Shown here in pieces: positions 20,228 through 37,859 of a stretch of 64,000 nucleotides of DNA; position 1 is the stretch's first letter; each line of letters opens with the position of its first letter. Origin of the DNA: Mycobacterium sp. (GTDB lineage Bacteria; Actinomycetota; Actinomycetes; Mycobacteriales; Mycobacteriaceae); the NCBI GenBank assembly GCA_021732005.1, contig JAKFVT010000031.1, positions 62,001 to 126,000 of the forward strand, in the 5' to 3' direction. The notes below the pieces were generated by a model that was given only the letters and a program-made list of their open reading frames with translations, searched no databases and had not been told where the DNA came from. The position numbers and the translations under genes were made by a program.

Positions 20228-22062
20228 TGGTGGGGCACCGTCAGGCCCAGGCCACCCAGCAGCGGCACGACGGATGCGCGCACATCTGGGGCGGTGATCG
20301 TCATCAGCTGCTCGTCGGTGAAGTCGGCGCCGGCCAGGTCCGTGTGGTCCAACCTGAATTCCCTTTCCTCCTCGGACCGTTCGACCACATTGCGGACGAA
20401 ACGCCCGTTGCCGGCGATGTCGAGGCTGCGCCGCGCCACGCCGGTGGAGTCGGGGGTCGACGAATCGGCCAGCCGGCCGAACAACTCCTCGAGATGATGC
20501 AGGGCGGCGGGCTCGAACACGCTGTCCCGGTTGGCCGCCATCGCGACGGCGATCTCGACGAGTTCGGCTGCCGAGTAGGACGGGAAAACGATGCTGCGGG
20601 TGAACCGGGACCGGAGACCTTCATTGGTGTCCAGGAAGCGATCGAGGTCGGCGCGATAGCCGGCGATGATGACCACGAGGCGATCGCGGTCGTTCTCCAT
20701 CCGCGCCAGCAGGGTGTCGATGGCAACCAGACCGAAGTCGTTCTTCGCGCCGGTCGCGACCAAGGCGTAGGCCTCATCGAGAAAGAGCACGCCGTCGAGG
20801 GCACTGTCGATGAGGGCGTTGGTCTTCGCTTCGGTCTCGCCGATGTGCTGACCGATCATGTCCGCGCGGTGCACCTCGCGGACATTCTCCCGCTTGAGCA
20901 GTCCGAGACCGCAGTAGATCTTGGCGACGACGCGCGCGATCGTCGTCTTGCCGGTGCCGGGCGGGCCGGCGAACACCAGGTGATGGGTCCGTTGAGCCAC
21001 GGCCAGCCCGCGCTCCTCGCGCCGCAGCGCCATCGCCACCGAGCTTTTCAGCCGCGACACCTGGTTCTTCACCTCGTCGAGGCCGATGAACTCGCCGAGC
21101 TCCCGTTCGGCCTCTTCGAGAAGTGCGGCTTTACGCTCGCGGGCTTCCGGGTCGATGAAATCGTCTGCGGTGGGCTCGGTTTCGATGTCCCACGGGTCGG
21201 TGCGGGCGTCGATGCGCGCCGCGGTGGTGGTGACAACGCCGAACGTCGGATCGGACAGCGCATGCTCGACCTGCTCGTTGTCCGGGTTGGCGGCGTAGAG
21301 GTCCTGCAATACGTCGGCGGCGGTGTCCTCGTCGCCGTAGGCGCGTAGCGCCAACGCCTTGACCAGTGCGCCATCCACCGCAGCGACGGCCACCGGGCCG
21401 TCGGGCTCCTCGAGATAGGACAACGCCGGGGCGAACATGCCGAGCCGGGCGAGTGCCACACCGAGCGCCACCTTCGCGGCGTGCGCGAAGAAGGGGTCGA
21501 GTCCGGTGTCGTTGACCACCGGGGTCAGCAGCTTCACGACATCCGACCAGCGGTGCGCGCGGGACCGCAGCGCCACGTCGACCCACCGCGCCTCATGCCA
21601 TTGCGGCCGGCGGGCGCGGATCTCGCCGATGATCTCGTCGGCGGCATGAAACGCCCCGTCGGTCGCCAACGCGGCGGCATAGGCGAGCCGGAAGTCGTCG
21701 GTGGTGGTGGCGCGGAATCGCAGGTAGAGCCCGGTGTCGTAGTCGAACCCCAATGCACCGGCAGGCAGCTCGATGCAACGCTGCAGCACGCCGCTGGTGT
21801 CGGCGGTGCGGACGACGGCGGCCAGCACCTCGAGCGAGTCCGCCCCGCAGGCGGCCGCCAGCCCGGTCCACGCGTCGCACTGATCGTGCGCCACCCGGGT
21901 GAGTTCGGTGAACGCCCGGTGCGCCGCCGGCATGTCGGCGGGGCGGCGCCGGTCGTACACCGGCAGGCCGAGCGCTTTGCAGCAGGTGGCGAATCGGCTC
22001 ACCACATCCGCATCCACGCGCGCTGCACGCGCCTGCGTCACTACACCGTTGTTCATGCGCAT
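20224..22062 (-). CDS. eccA3: ESX-3 CbxX/CfqX-type AAA+ ATPase EccA3
   Basis: 612 residues. The N-terminal half (1-280) is TPR-like. The C-terminal AAA+ domain has Walker A GPPGTGKT (366-373) and a Walker B in GVLFLDEAYAL. EccA is a cytosolic ATPase thought to separate chaperone EspG from PE-PPE substrates. The sequence closely follows M. tuberculosis EccA3 from VDADVVSRFATCCKALG onward. The start is ATG at 22062, or ATG 22056; no start codon lies between these and the iron box. It is the first ESX-3 gene, 83 bases downstream of mbtH, with an IdeR-like site in that gap. Confidence 0.94.
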   Translation of the reverse strand: MRMNNGVVTQARAARVDADVVSRFATCCKALGLPVYDRRRPADMPAAHRAFTELTRVAHDQCDAWTGLAAACGADSLEVLAAVVRTADTSGVLQRCIELPAGALGFDYDTGLYLRFRATTTDDFRLAYAAALATDGAFHAADEIIGEIRARRPQWHEARWVDVALRSRAHRWSDVVKLLTPVVNDTGLDPFFAHAAKVALGVALARLGMFAPALSYLEEPDGPVAVAAVDGALVKALALRAYGDEDTAADVLQDLYAANPDNEQVEHALSDPTFGVVTTTAARIDARTDPWDIETEPTADDFIDPEARERKAALLEEAERELGEFIGLDEVKNQVSRLKSSVAMALRREERGLAVAQRTHHLVFAGPPGTGKTTIARVVAKIYCGLGLLKRENVREVHRADMIGQHIGETEAKTNALIDSALDGVLFLDEAYALVATGAKNDFGLVAIDTLLARMENDRDRLVVIIAGYRADLDRFLDTNEGLRSRFTRSIVFPSYSAAELVEIAVAMAANRDSVFEPAALHHLEELFGRLADSSTPDSTGVARRSLDIAGNGRFVRNVVERSEEEREFRLDHTDLAGADFTDEQLMTITAPDVRASVVPLLGGLGLTVPHQ

Positions 22063-22099
22063 CGTCTCGGGGTGACGGTCGAACCCGGCCCCCGCCTCC

Positions 22100-22118
22100 T
22101 TAGGTTTGCCTAACCAAT
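22100..22118 (-). promoter_or_regulatory. IdeR-type iron box upstream of eccA3
   Basis: TTAGGTTTGCCTAACCAAT matches the mycobacterial iron-box consensus TTAGGTTAGGCTAACCTAA at 15 of 19 positions by eye. It lies 38 bases before the eccA3 start, so IdeR-Fe should repress a promoter here when iron is plentiful. A second, weak match (12 of 19) overlaps the mbtH stop at 22130-22148. Confidence 0.85.
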
Positions 22119-22145
22119 GTAGGGAGAAGTTAGCATTGCATAACT

Positions 22146-22358
22146 TCACTGTCGAGTCGCTGCGCGCAGGCTCTTCGGCCGGATATCCGGCCAGTTCTGC
22201 TCGACGAACGCCGCGCAGTCCGCGCGGCTGGCCACGCCGAACACGACCTGCCAGCCGCTGGGGATCTCGGCGAAGGCCGGCCACAGGCTGTGCTGCTCCT
22301 CGTCGTTGACCAGGACATAGAAGCGGCCGTCATCGTCGTCAAATGGATTGGTACTCAA
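22146..22358 (-). CDS. mbtH: MbtH-like NRPS adenylation-domain partner
   Basis: 70 residues carrying the MbtH signature: [30 protein letters not shown] and NWPDIRP, with the three conserved Trp-bearing motifs. MbtH proteins bind and stabilise NRPS adenylation domains. The start is TTG at 22358, preceded by a GGGAGG site, and overlaps the end of mbtG by 20 bases. It is the last siderophore gene before eccA3. Confidence 0.95.
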   Translation of the reverse strand: MSTNPFDDDDGRFYVLVNDEEQHSLWPAFAEIPSGWQVVFGVASRADCAAFVEQNWPDIRPKSLRAATRQ

Positions 22359-23628
22359 CGTTCCTCCCGTTCGTTTGGGTCAACTGCGCGCCGGGGCGGG
22401 CTCCGAGGATGCGATCGGACAGCAGCCCCAGGCAGCTCAGGTTGGGAAATCCGGGACCCTGGTTGAGCCCGGAAAGATTGGGCAGGAACAGCTTCGGCGC
22501 CACCCCGGTCAATGCGAGGTCGTCGCCGATCGCCTGCTGCAATCGGTCGCTGGTCAGCGGCCCGTTCAGCCTGACCTCGAGCAGGTCCAGGGCGTCCTGA
22601 GCCAGCAGCGGCAGAAACCACAGCGAGTCGGCACCCGAGCCGTCGATGACGAGGTCGAATCCGTGCACCGTCTCCAGTCGCTCACCGTGCCGGTCGGTGT
22701 GCAGCGTGATGCGGATCCGGCCGTCGGCGGCGACACCGTGAGCCACCCGGCCGCGCAGATGCCGGATCCGATCGTCGGCGAGCAGCGAATCCTGAACGCG
22801 CGCAGAGAACACCCCGCGATCGGTGCGGGCCATCACGTCACGCCGCTCGGCCGGGGTCAGTCCGACCCAATCCGTCGGGTCGCTGAACATACGGTTCTCG
22901 AAGAAGCTCTCACCCCTGGTGAACAACGTCGCCTGTGGCGAGATCACCGTGATCGTGGACACCCGGTGCCCGAACAACTCGTTGAGCATCGACGCTGCGG
23001 TCTCACCACCGCCGATCACCGCGACCCGCTCGGCATCGATCCGTTCTTTCGACGCCGACAACTCCCAGAACTGGGCGATCGAGAGGACCTGCGGATGGCC
23101 GGGCAGCACCGAACGGCCCGGCTGGCCGGGGCCGGTGATCATCACCGCGTCGGCCTCGACCGCGCCGGCGCCGGTGTGTAGCACCCACGACTGGCCGTCG
23201 AGAGACATCCGGATGACCTCGCCATCAACGATATTCAGCGCGACGGCGTCTGCCACCCAGCGCAGGTAGTTCGCCCAGGTCTCGTGAGTCGGCGCGGGCT
23301 TGCCGCGGTCGACCCACTCTGCGAAGCGTCCGGTGCCCACCAGGAAGGACTGCCAGCTCAGCCGCATCATCCGTTGATCGAGTTCGCCGTTGCGGCCGGG
23401 CAGGATCATCGACCGGTACGGGAAACCGACGTCCTTCTCCGGGCTGGTGCCCAGCCGGTGCTGGCCGTCGGTCCAGCCGCCGCCCGCACGCCAGTTCGCC
23501 GCGATCGCCGTGCGCTCGACAGCCACGACCTCCGGTGTGGCGACGCCCATCTCGCGCAGCATCGCCGCCTTCGCGGCCACCGCCACCGCCTTGGCTCCGG
23601 CGCCGAGAACAGCCAATCGTCGTATCAC
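22339..23628 (-). CDS. mbtG: Lysine N6-hydroxylase (mycobactin N-monooxygenase)
   Basis: 429 residues (M. tuberculosis MbtG: 431). It is an FAD/NADPH N-hydroxylating monooxygenase that makes the hydroxamate iron ligands of lysine residues. FAD motif [20 protein letters not shown] lies at the N-terminus. The NADPH-binding stretch [18 protein letters not shown] and the C-terminal [20 protein letters not shown] are typical. The start is GTG at 23628 and overlaps the mbtF stop (GTGA). Like other MbtG proteins it begins [10 protein letters not shown]. Confidence 0.92.
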   Translation of the reverse strand: MIRRLAVLGAGAKAVAVAAKAAMLREMGVATPEVVAVERTAIAANWRAGGGWTDGQHRLGTSPEKDVGFPYRSMILPGRNGELDQRMMRLSWQSFLVGTGRFAEWVDRGKPAPTHETWANYLRWVADAVALNIVDGEVIRMSLDGQSWVLHTGAGAVEADAVMITGPGQPGRSVLPGHPQVLSIAQFWELSASKERIDAERVAVIGGGETAASMLNELFGHRVSTITVISPQATLFTRGESFFENRMFSDPTDWVGLTPAERRDVMARTDRGVFSARVQDSLLADDRIRHLRGRVAHGVAADGRIRITLHTDRHGERLETVHGFDLVIDGSGADSLWFLPLLAQDALDLLEVRLNGPLTSDRLQQAIGDDLALTGVAPKLFLPNLSGLNQGPGFPNLSCLGLLSDRILGARPGAQLTQTNGRNVEYQSI

Positions 23629-26600
23629 GATGTCACCCCCGCCAACTCCTGCAGAATGTCGGCCCAGATCTGCTGCAGCGCAGCCACATCCGTCGCGCTG
23701 AAGATATCGGGCAGAGTTCGCCACTGGGTGACCAGCTTTCCGCCGGCGACAGCGGCGACCAGGGTCAGTTCGTGCCGCACCGCGACGTTCGGTTCGGTCA
23801 TGATCGACAGATGGGCGAGCAGACCGCGGTCCAGCAGTGCTCCTGCGTCGAGGTCGAGCCTGCCGAGGTAATTCAGGAGCACCTGCGGACCACGGAAACC
23901 TCGCAGCTGCTCGGCGGTGTCCGGCCTCAGGTAGCGCAGCACGGCGTAATCGGTTGACTGACCGGGTATCTCGGGCATCGGCTGTCCCGGGCTGATCCGC
24001 AACGGATAGATGGCACTGAGCAGGCCGACGGTGTCGTCCGCACCGGTGCGGCCGTGGGTTTCCAACGCCAGCAGTGGAACCGGGCTGACGCCGCCGCGCT
24101 GCTCGCGCCAGCGGACGATCAGGCGGGCACACGCATCGGCCAGCAGGTCTTGGATCGGTGTCTGTGCGCGCACCAGCGCACCGGTGACGTCGGCCTCGGT
24201 GACCGTCACGGTGATCGCGAGGTCGGCGAACCGATCCTGCCCCGGGCGCACCCGCCGGTCCCCCAACGCCGGATCCTCGCCGTCGAGCTGCGCGAACCAG
24301 AAACCGACCGTGTCGAGCGCGGCCGCACGGTCGGCGAGGCTGTGCGCCCACCGGCGATAGCTGACCCGTTCACCGCTGAGGGGCCCGAACTCGGCAGGGC
24401 CGGCCGCCGACCAGTTGGCCATCAACTCGCCGAGCACGACGCGCCATGACGCGGGATCCATCGCCAGTACGTGTACGACCAGCACGAGAACGCCCGGCTC
24501 GCCGGGGGCGTGCAGCCACAGCGCTTCGGTCAGGTGGCCGCCCTCGGGATCGAGCCGTTCGATCGCGGCGGCGGCGTGTTCGGCGACGGCGTCACCGAGC
24601 TCGCCGCCGACGACGACCTCGGTCAGCGGGATGGTGTCTCGACCGACCGGGACGAACGTCATCGTCGCGCGGTCGAGGCGGCTGCGGAACATCTCGTGCC
24701 CGGCGGCGATCCCGTCCAGCAACAGACGCAGCCGATCGGCGGTCGCATCGGCGGGCAATCGGATCGCCTCCACCTGCGACAGGCGTCGCGGATCGCCGTG
24801 CTCATAGAGCCAGTGCACGGCAGGCAGCGCAGGGATCGGGCCCTGCGGCTCCGGCCCGGCAGCGAGTTCGTCGTCGGTGTCGCGATCGACTGCGGCCGCG
24901 AGTTCGCGCATCGTGCCGCACTCGAGGACCAGCCGGGCGCGCAGTAACAGCCCACCGCTGCGCGCGAGCTGGACCAAGGACAGTGCGGCGATGCTGTCCA
25001 GCCCCAGCTCCAGCAAATCGGCGTCGAGGTCGACGGCGGGAAGGCCCAGCAGCTCCTCGACGGCATGGCCGAGGGCGATCTCGGTCGGCGTGCTCGGCGG
25101 CTCCGGAGCCTCGTCGGGTGACACGGTGTCCGCCAGAACCGCCTCGTCGACCTTGCCGTTGGCCGTCAGCGGGATAGTGTCGACGACGATCAGCCGGTGC
25201 GGAAGCATGTAGCGCGGCAACCTGTTCCGCAGCAGCGGTCGCAGTTCGGCCACCGTCACGTCACCGGCGATGTACGCGACCAGCCGGGGGCCCGCAGTGT
25301 GCCCCTGCACCGCGACGTGCACGTGCCGCACCCCGGGCATCTCTTCCAGCACCGCTTCGATCTCGCCCAGCTCGACGCGATGCCCGCGGACTTGGATCTG
25401 GGCGTCGGCCCGGCCGACGAAGGCCAGCGCGCCACCCTGATCCCGGCGGACCAGATCGCCGGTACGGTACATCCGGGCGCCACCTGGTGCGGCGACGAAC
25501 CGTGTCGCGGTCTCGGCCGGGCGACCGAGGTAACCCCTCGTCACCTGGTCACCGGCCAGATACAGTTCGCCCACCACGCCATCGGGAACGGGTTGCAGCC
25601 ACGAGTCGAGGACGACGGCGCGCGTCGACCGCGTCGGGTAGCCGATCACCGGTGCGTCGTGTTCGGCTATCGCGGCAACGACGGCCTCGACGGTCGTCTC
25701 GGTCGGGCCGTAACAGTTGTGCGCCGCCAATAGCGTTCCGGCGCAGGTCTTCCGGATATCGGTCCAGTCCCCCGCTCCGACCGCTTCACCGCCGAGCGCG
25801 AGCACCGAGAGTCGCCCCGAATCCAGCAGGCCGGCCTGACGCAGACCGGTGAACAGCGAAGGGGTGACGTCGAGCATGTCGATCCCGTCCCGTTCGATGA
25901 TGTTGACGAGCACCTCGGCATCCCTGCGGTCACTCTCGGAGATGAGGTGCACGGCGTGGCCGAAAATCAGTCCTGCCAGCGGTTGCCAGGCGGCATCGAA
26001 CGCGAACGACCAGGCGTGGCCGATGCGCAGCGGCCTGCCGAGGCGTTCGGCCGCCGGCGTCAGCATCCGCTCGGCGTGGTCGTCGATGTAGGCGAGCAGT
26101 GCCGCATGAGTTCCGATGACACCCTTGGGTTCTCCGGTGGTGCCGGAGGTGAACACCGTGTACGCGGCTTGGCCCGGATGGGTTGGCGTGCAGAACCGCG
26201 GTGCGGTTCGGGCGGCAGCCACCGTGGTGTCGTCGATGACGACGGCAGCCCCGGTCTGGGCGAGAATGGACTCCACCCGGCCCGCCGGCATCGCTGGGTC
26301 GAGCGGCACATACATGCCGCCGGCCTTGAGTACGGCGAGCATCGCCACCACGTAGTCGGCGCCTCGCGAGAGTTGGATCGCAACCGGCGTCTCCGCACGC
26401 ACGCCGCGATCGGCCAGGAAGCCCGCGAGCCTGTCCGATTGCTCGTTGAGCTCGTGATAAGCCAGTTGGCCGCCATCCCACCGCAGTGCGATGGAATCAC
26501 GATGCGCGACAGCGGTTTCAGTGAAGCGCTCGGCCACCCCGGCCTCAGCGGCAGCCGCGGGCACCTCGATCGGCGGCGCCTCACCCTCGAGCAGGATTCC

Positions 26601-27901
26601 GATCCCGCCCAGCGGCCGGTCCCACTCCTGGATGAGGCGCCGCATCGTCTGCAGCACCCGATGGCCGAGCGTCTCCGGCGACATCATCCCCAGCGCGTTG
26701 TCGGTCACCTCGACCAGCAACGTCAGCTCGGCGGCGTTGCGGTAGGCGGCGACCGTCACCGGGAAATGGGTCAGGCTCTCCATCGCTGCGGGCCGGAAGG
26801 TGACGTCGCCGGCGGCGAACTGCTGACCGCCGACCACGCCGCCGGGCGGGAAGCTCTCGTAGACCAGCAGGGTGTCGAACATCTCGCCGACGCCGGCCAG
26901 TGTTCGCAGCTGCGAGTGGCTCAGGTAGCTGTGGTCGCGTAGTTCGGCCGCTTCGCGCTGCAACGCGGAACAGTGCTGTCCGACAGTGCCGTTCGGGTCG
27001 AGACGCACCCGAAGCGGAAGGGTGTTGATGAACAGGCCGACCATCGTCTCCACGCCCGCGAGTTCGGGCGGGCGACCGGATACGGTGACCCCGAAGACGA
27101 TGTCGTCGCGGTCGGTCAGCCGGGACAGGATCAAGGCCCAGGCCATCTGCATCACCGTGTTGAGCGTGACGCCCCGAGTCCGGGCGGCGGCGGCCAGTCG
27201 TTCGGTGTCGTCGGCCGGCAGCGACAGCTCGGTGCGCTTCGGCAGCCCCGACCCGTCACCGCCCAGGGCCGGGGACAACAGTGTCGGGCCGGGCAGGTCG
27301 GCGAGGTGCCGGCGCCAGAGCAGTTCGCCGGCCTGCGTATCACGCTCGGTGAGCCAGCCGATGTAGTCGCGGTACAACCGTGGCGCCGGCAACGCTTCGG
27401 GGGTGCCGCCGACTCGGTACAGCGTGAGCATCTCGCCGATGAACACCGGCAGTGACCAACCGTCGAGCACGATGTGGTGTGCGGTGACCACCAGCCGCCA
27501 GCGCCGATTCGGCAGCTCGATGAGCAGGAAACGGATCAGCGGACCGTCGTGCAACGCGAACTGCCTGCCGCGCTCCCGCTGTTCGATCTCGGCGGCCTGC
27601 CCGTCATCCGCGGCCGACAGGTGCTGCCACGGCAGTTCGACTGTGGCAGGGACGATCTGGACCGGTTGCGGCAAATCCTGGTGCCAGAAGCTGGCCCGCA
27701 GGTTGGGGTGGCGCACCAGCATCGCCGCCGCGCAGTCGCGCAGCAGCCCGACGTCCAGCGGACCCGTCACGTCGGCCGTCATAGCGATGACGTACGGGTC
27801 CTCGCCGTCGGGTCCGATCAGCGTGGCGTGCGAGTACAGCCCGAGTTGCAGCGGCGAGAGGGCCAGGACGTCCTCGATGTCATCAATGTTCACGGCGTTG
27901 G

Positions 27902-27905
<4 letters not shown>
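23625..27905 (-). CDS. mbtF: Mycobactin-type NRPS, terminal module (C-A-T-C*), MbtF-like
   Basis: 1426 residues (M. tuberculosis MbtF: 1461). Order: condensation domain with HHIVLDGWS near 130, adenylation domain with FTSGTTGEPKG, carrier domain with LELGLDSIAALS, and a C-terminal condensation/epimerisation-like domain. In that last domain the HHxxxD motif reads VHVLAMD, so the second His is Val. Manual alignment to GrsA gives pocket residues D-A-Q-D-A-G-C-V-E. The acidic residues at 278 and 331 suit a Lys-type side chain, expected for the terminal cyclic N-hydroxylysine. The start is GTG at 27905, overlapping the upstream stop as GTGA; no ATG fits. Confidence 0.9.
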
Positions 27906-34334
<6,429 letters not shown>

Positions 34335-34342
<8 letters not shown>

Positions 34343-37300
34343 CAGATCTCCGGGTGAGCGCCAAGGCGACCTCGGCGGTGTCCATGAGGGCCACTTCGAG
34401 GTACAGCTCGGCGATGGCGTCGAGCCGCTCGGCAGGCTCCAGCTCACCGAGCCGCCGGGCCAGGGCTTCGACGGTGCGGGTGGCGAAGATGTCGGCGACG
34501 CTGACATCCGTGACGTCCAGTCGTTGCCGAATCCGTGCCACGACCGTGGTGGCCAGCACGGAATCGCCGCCAAGGGCGAAGAAGTCGTCGTCGGCTCCCA
34601 CCACGGCCGCGCCGAGAACATCGGCGACGATCGCGGCCAGCGCCGACTGCACCGGACCGGTCGGGGGACGGTGCCCGCTTCCGGCGTCCACCCGCTCGGC
34701 CAGCCTTCGGGCGACGGCGCTGCGGTCGACCTTGCCCCCGACGGAGTAGGGGATCCGGTCGAACACCTCGACGTGTCGCGGAACCATATGAGCGGGAAGG
34801 TCTTTGACGATCCGCTCGTGAAGGGAGTCCAGGCTCGTCCCGGCCGCCAACTGGACGGCGGCCGCCAGCCGGTCCGCAGACCCGGTGCGCCCGGGGACCG
34901 TCACCGCCACGGCACCCAGCACACCGGGCACCCGATGCAGCGCCGCCTCCACCTCGCCGAGCTCGACGCGGTAGCCACTGAGCTTCACCCGATGATCGGC
35001 CCGCCCGACGAATTCGCAGGTCCCGTCCGGCCAGAACCGGGCCAGGTCACCGGTCCGATACCAGCGCACCCCGTCGTATTCGACGAACCGCTCCGCCGTC
35101 AGGTCCGGCCGGCCGCGATACCCCCGGGCAAGTCCTCGCCCCCCGATCCACAGCTCGCCGACCACCCAGTCCGGGCAATCCGCGCCGCCGGCACCGACGA
35201 CGCGGCATCGGTTGTTCGGCAACGGCTTTCCGAACGGAATCGCGGTCCAGTGTTCGGGGACGTCGACCACCTCGCAGATGGTGTTGTGGATCGCGGTCTC
35301 GGTGGCTCCACCCAGGCCGGCGAACCGCACGTCGGGAGCCCGGTCGCGCAGCCGGTGCGCCATCGCCGGGGTGACCCAGTCACCTCCGGTCGGCACCACC
35401 CGTACCGTCGGCAGCGGGCCTGCGACGTCGAGCAGCATCGCCAACCAGCCCGGCAGGAAGTGCAGGACCGTGACCCGATGGCGATGGATGAGCCGTACCC
35501 AGTGGTCGGGGTCGCGGCGGTGTTCCTCGTCGACCACGACGATCGCCCCACCGGTGGCCAGGGTGGCGAACACATCCAGCACCGAGATGTCGCACTCGAG
35601 TGTGGACAGCGCCAGGCACCGGTCCTGCGGCCCGAGCCCGAAATGGCCGGTGATGAACTCGACGGTGTTCATCGCGGCGTCGTGGGTGACCTCGACACCC
35701 TTGGGCTCGCCGGTCGAACCGGAGGTGAACAGTACGTAGGCCAGGCGGCCCGGATCCCCGGTGACAGAGGGCGATTCGCGGCCGTCACCGCGCGTGATCG
35801 CCTCGGCGACCGTCAGGCACGGAATCGGCACCTTCGGCAGCTCGGCGCCGCATGCCAGCGCCATGTCGACCTGCCCGCTCGTGAGGATCCGGTGGGCCCG
35901 CTCGGCGGGCTGGTCGATGCCGATCGGCAGATAGACCCCGCCGGCCGCGTGGATACCCAACAGCGCCGGGATCTGTTCGGCCGTCTTGGGTCCCAGCACT
36001 GCGACGGTGCCGCCGTCGGGAAGTCCCGCGGCCCGCAGCGCGGCGGCCACTGCCAGCGCCTGCCGGCGCAGGTCCTCATACGTCAGGTCGCCCATGCTGC
36101 TGAACACCGCAGGGGCGTCGGGTTGACGTGATGCGAGGTCGAAGAAGCCGTCGTGCAACATCTTTCCGCTGGGGGCGGCGCTGGTGCTCACCGCTTCCCG
36201 CGCGGCGCGCTGCGACGGGGAAAGCAGCGGGCCTCGCCTGCGGTCCCAGGCATCGTCGTCGCGCGCCAGGCGCTGCACTTCGTCGATGTGGTGGGCGAAC
36301 ATCGCGTCGATGGCGCCGGGGTGGAATGCACTCTCCCGGACATCCCAGTTGAGCAGGATACCGCCGGCGAATTCGGTCACCTGGGCATCGAGCAGGACCT
36401 GCGGCCCTTGGGAGATGATCCAGTCCGGTGTGCCGAATTGCGTTGTCACGTCAGCGGAGAACAGCTCGCCGAGGCCGAGGGCGCTGGTGAATACGACGGG
36501 CGCGAGCGCCTGTGTTCCGCGATGCCGGCTGATGTCGCGCAGCACCGACAAGCCCGGGTACGACGCGTGCGCCGCCGCTTCGTGCATGGTGTGCTGCAGC
36601 ACCCCTGCCCGCTGACTGGGGGTGTCGGCGGCGGCGAGGTCGACATCGAGCAGCAGCGACGAGGTGAAGTCACCGACGACGTACTCGATGTCGGGGTGCA
36701 GCGGTTCGCGCCCGAACAGCGGGACGTTGAGCAGGAAGCGCGGGTCTGCCGACCAGCTGCCCACCGTGTCGGCGAACGAGGCTGCCAGCGTCATCGCCGG
36801 TGTCACGCCGTGGCGGCGGGCTCGGTCGAAAAGTCCGTCGCGGGTGTGTGCGTCCAGCCAATGCCAGCGGCGACCGGGCCGGTGCGGGTCGGCCTGTTCG
36901 GCGGCGGGCACCACCGGCAGCGCGGGGGCATCGGGTAGATCCGGCACCCGGTCCGACCACCACTGCCGGTCGGCGTCGTATCGGTCCGGCGGCGAAAGCT
37001 GTTGGCGGTATTGCTGGTACGTGTAGCCGATGTCGGTGAGCGTGTCACCGCGATACAGCGCGGCCAGATCGGCCATCAGCGCTCGGTAGCTCATCGCGTC
37101 CGCGGCTTGCATGTCCAGGTCGACGTGCAGCCGGCTGCGCCTGCCGGGCAGAAGAGTCAGCGTGACTTCGAAGACCTGCCCGTCGAGCTGCTGCCGCGAC
37201 TTCTCCGATCGGATCGCGGCCAGCCGATGCTCGACGTCGTCGGACTCACGCAGGTCGATGACGTCGACCGGGAAGGTGGCCGGTGGGACGCCGATGCGCT

Positions 37301-37769
37301 GGGTGCCGTCGGGCAGGAACTGCACCCGCAGCATCGGGTGGCGGGCCGCCAGCAGGGTGGCCGCCCGCCGGATCCGCTCGGGGTCCAGCGCGTCGCCGTC
37401 GAACTCCACGTAGAGGTGGCCGGCCACGCCGCCGAGTTGTTGATCGGCGTGCCTGCCGACCCACATCGCGTGCTGCATCGGCGCCATCGGGAACGGCTCG
37501 CCGACGGCCGGTTGTGATTGCGCAGGAAGCGGATTCGCGGGGTGGGCGGTGGTCAGCAGCTCGGCCCAGGCACGGACCGACGGGGCGGCCGCCAGCCGGG
37601 CGAAGTCGACGTCGAATCCCGCGCGGCGCCAGCGTCCGGCCAGCGTCATCATGCGTATCGAGTCCAAACCCTGCGCGATCAGGTCGCCGTCCGGGTCGAT
37701 GTCGGTGTGGTCGACGCCGAGCACCTCGGCGATCCGGTCGGTGATCATGGCCGCTTCAGCCGCGGTCAC
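34335..37769 (-). CDS. mbtB: Phenyloxazoline synthase NRPS, MbtB-like (ArCP-Cy-A-T)
   Basis: 1144 residues. An N-terminal aryl carrier domain has LIAQGLDSIRMM (Ser37 for phosphopantetheine). A heterocyclisation domain has the DxxxxD motif DMQAAD at 219-224 in place of HHxxxDG. An adenylation domain has LFTSGSTGEPKG and the Cy-linked A5 variant GLGGATETAIH. A carrier domain with ALGGDSVLATT closes the protein. It should accept salicylate from MbtA, add Ser or Thr and close the oxazoline ring. M. tuberculosis MbtB is about 1414 residues; the roughly 270-residue C-terminal region (annotated there as thioesterase-like) is absent. The start is GTG at 37769, with ATG at codon 8 as alternative. Confidence 0.9.
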
Positions 37770-37784
37770 TGTCGCCTCCCTACC

Positions 37785-37823
37785 TCAGAACAGCCTCACC
37801 TAACTTTGGGAAGGCTACCCTAT
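37785..37823. promoter_or_regulatory. Two tandem IdeR-type iron boxes between mbtB and mbtA
   Basis: Box 1 (37805-37823, plus strand) reads TTTGGGAAGGCTACCCTAT, 14 of 19 matches to the iron-box consensus. Box 2 (37785-37803, minus strand) reads TTAGGTGAGGCTGTTCTGA, also 14 of 19. They fill the 90-base gap between the divergent mbtB and mbtA starts and should give iron repression in both directions, as known for the divergent mbtA-mbtB promoters of M. tuberculosis. Confidence 0.78.
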
Positions 37824-37859
37824 GCTTACTGCGCGGAGATGCCCACGTCAGGGAGCGCA

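Noticed and set aside
20191..21348. Long open frame on the plus strand opposite eccA3 (385 codons)
   Set aside because: It is the mirror frame of a highly conserved AAA+ gene, is rich in Gly/Arg/His/Gln as expected of GC-rich shadow frames, and has no motif.
22063..22284. N-terminal extension of eccA3 by 74 codons
   Set aside because: It would run through the iron box and mbtH, is not similar to EccA3, and the family N-terminus fits the ATG at 22062.
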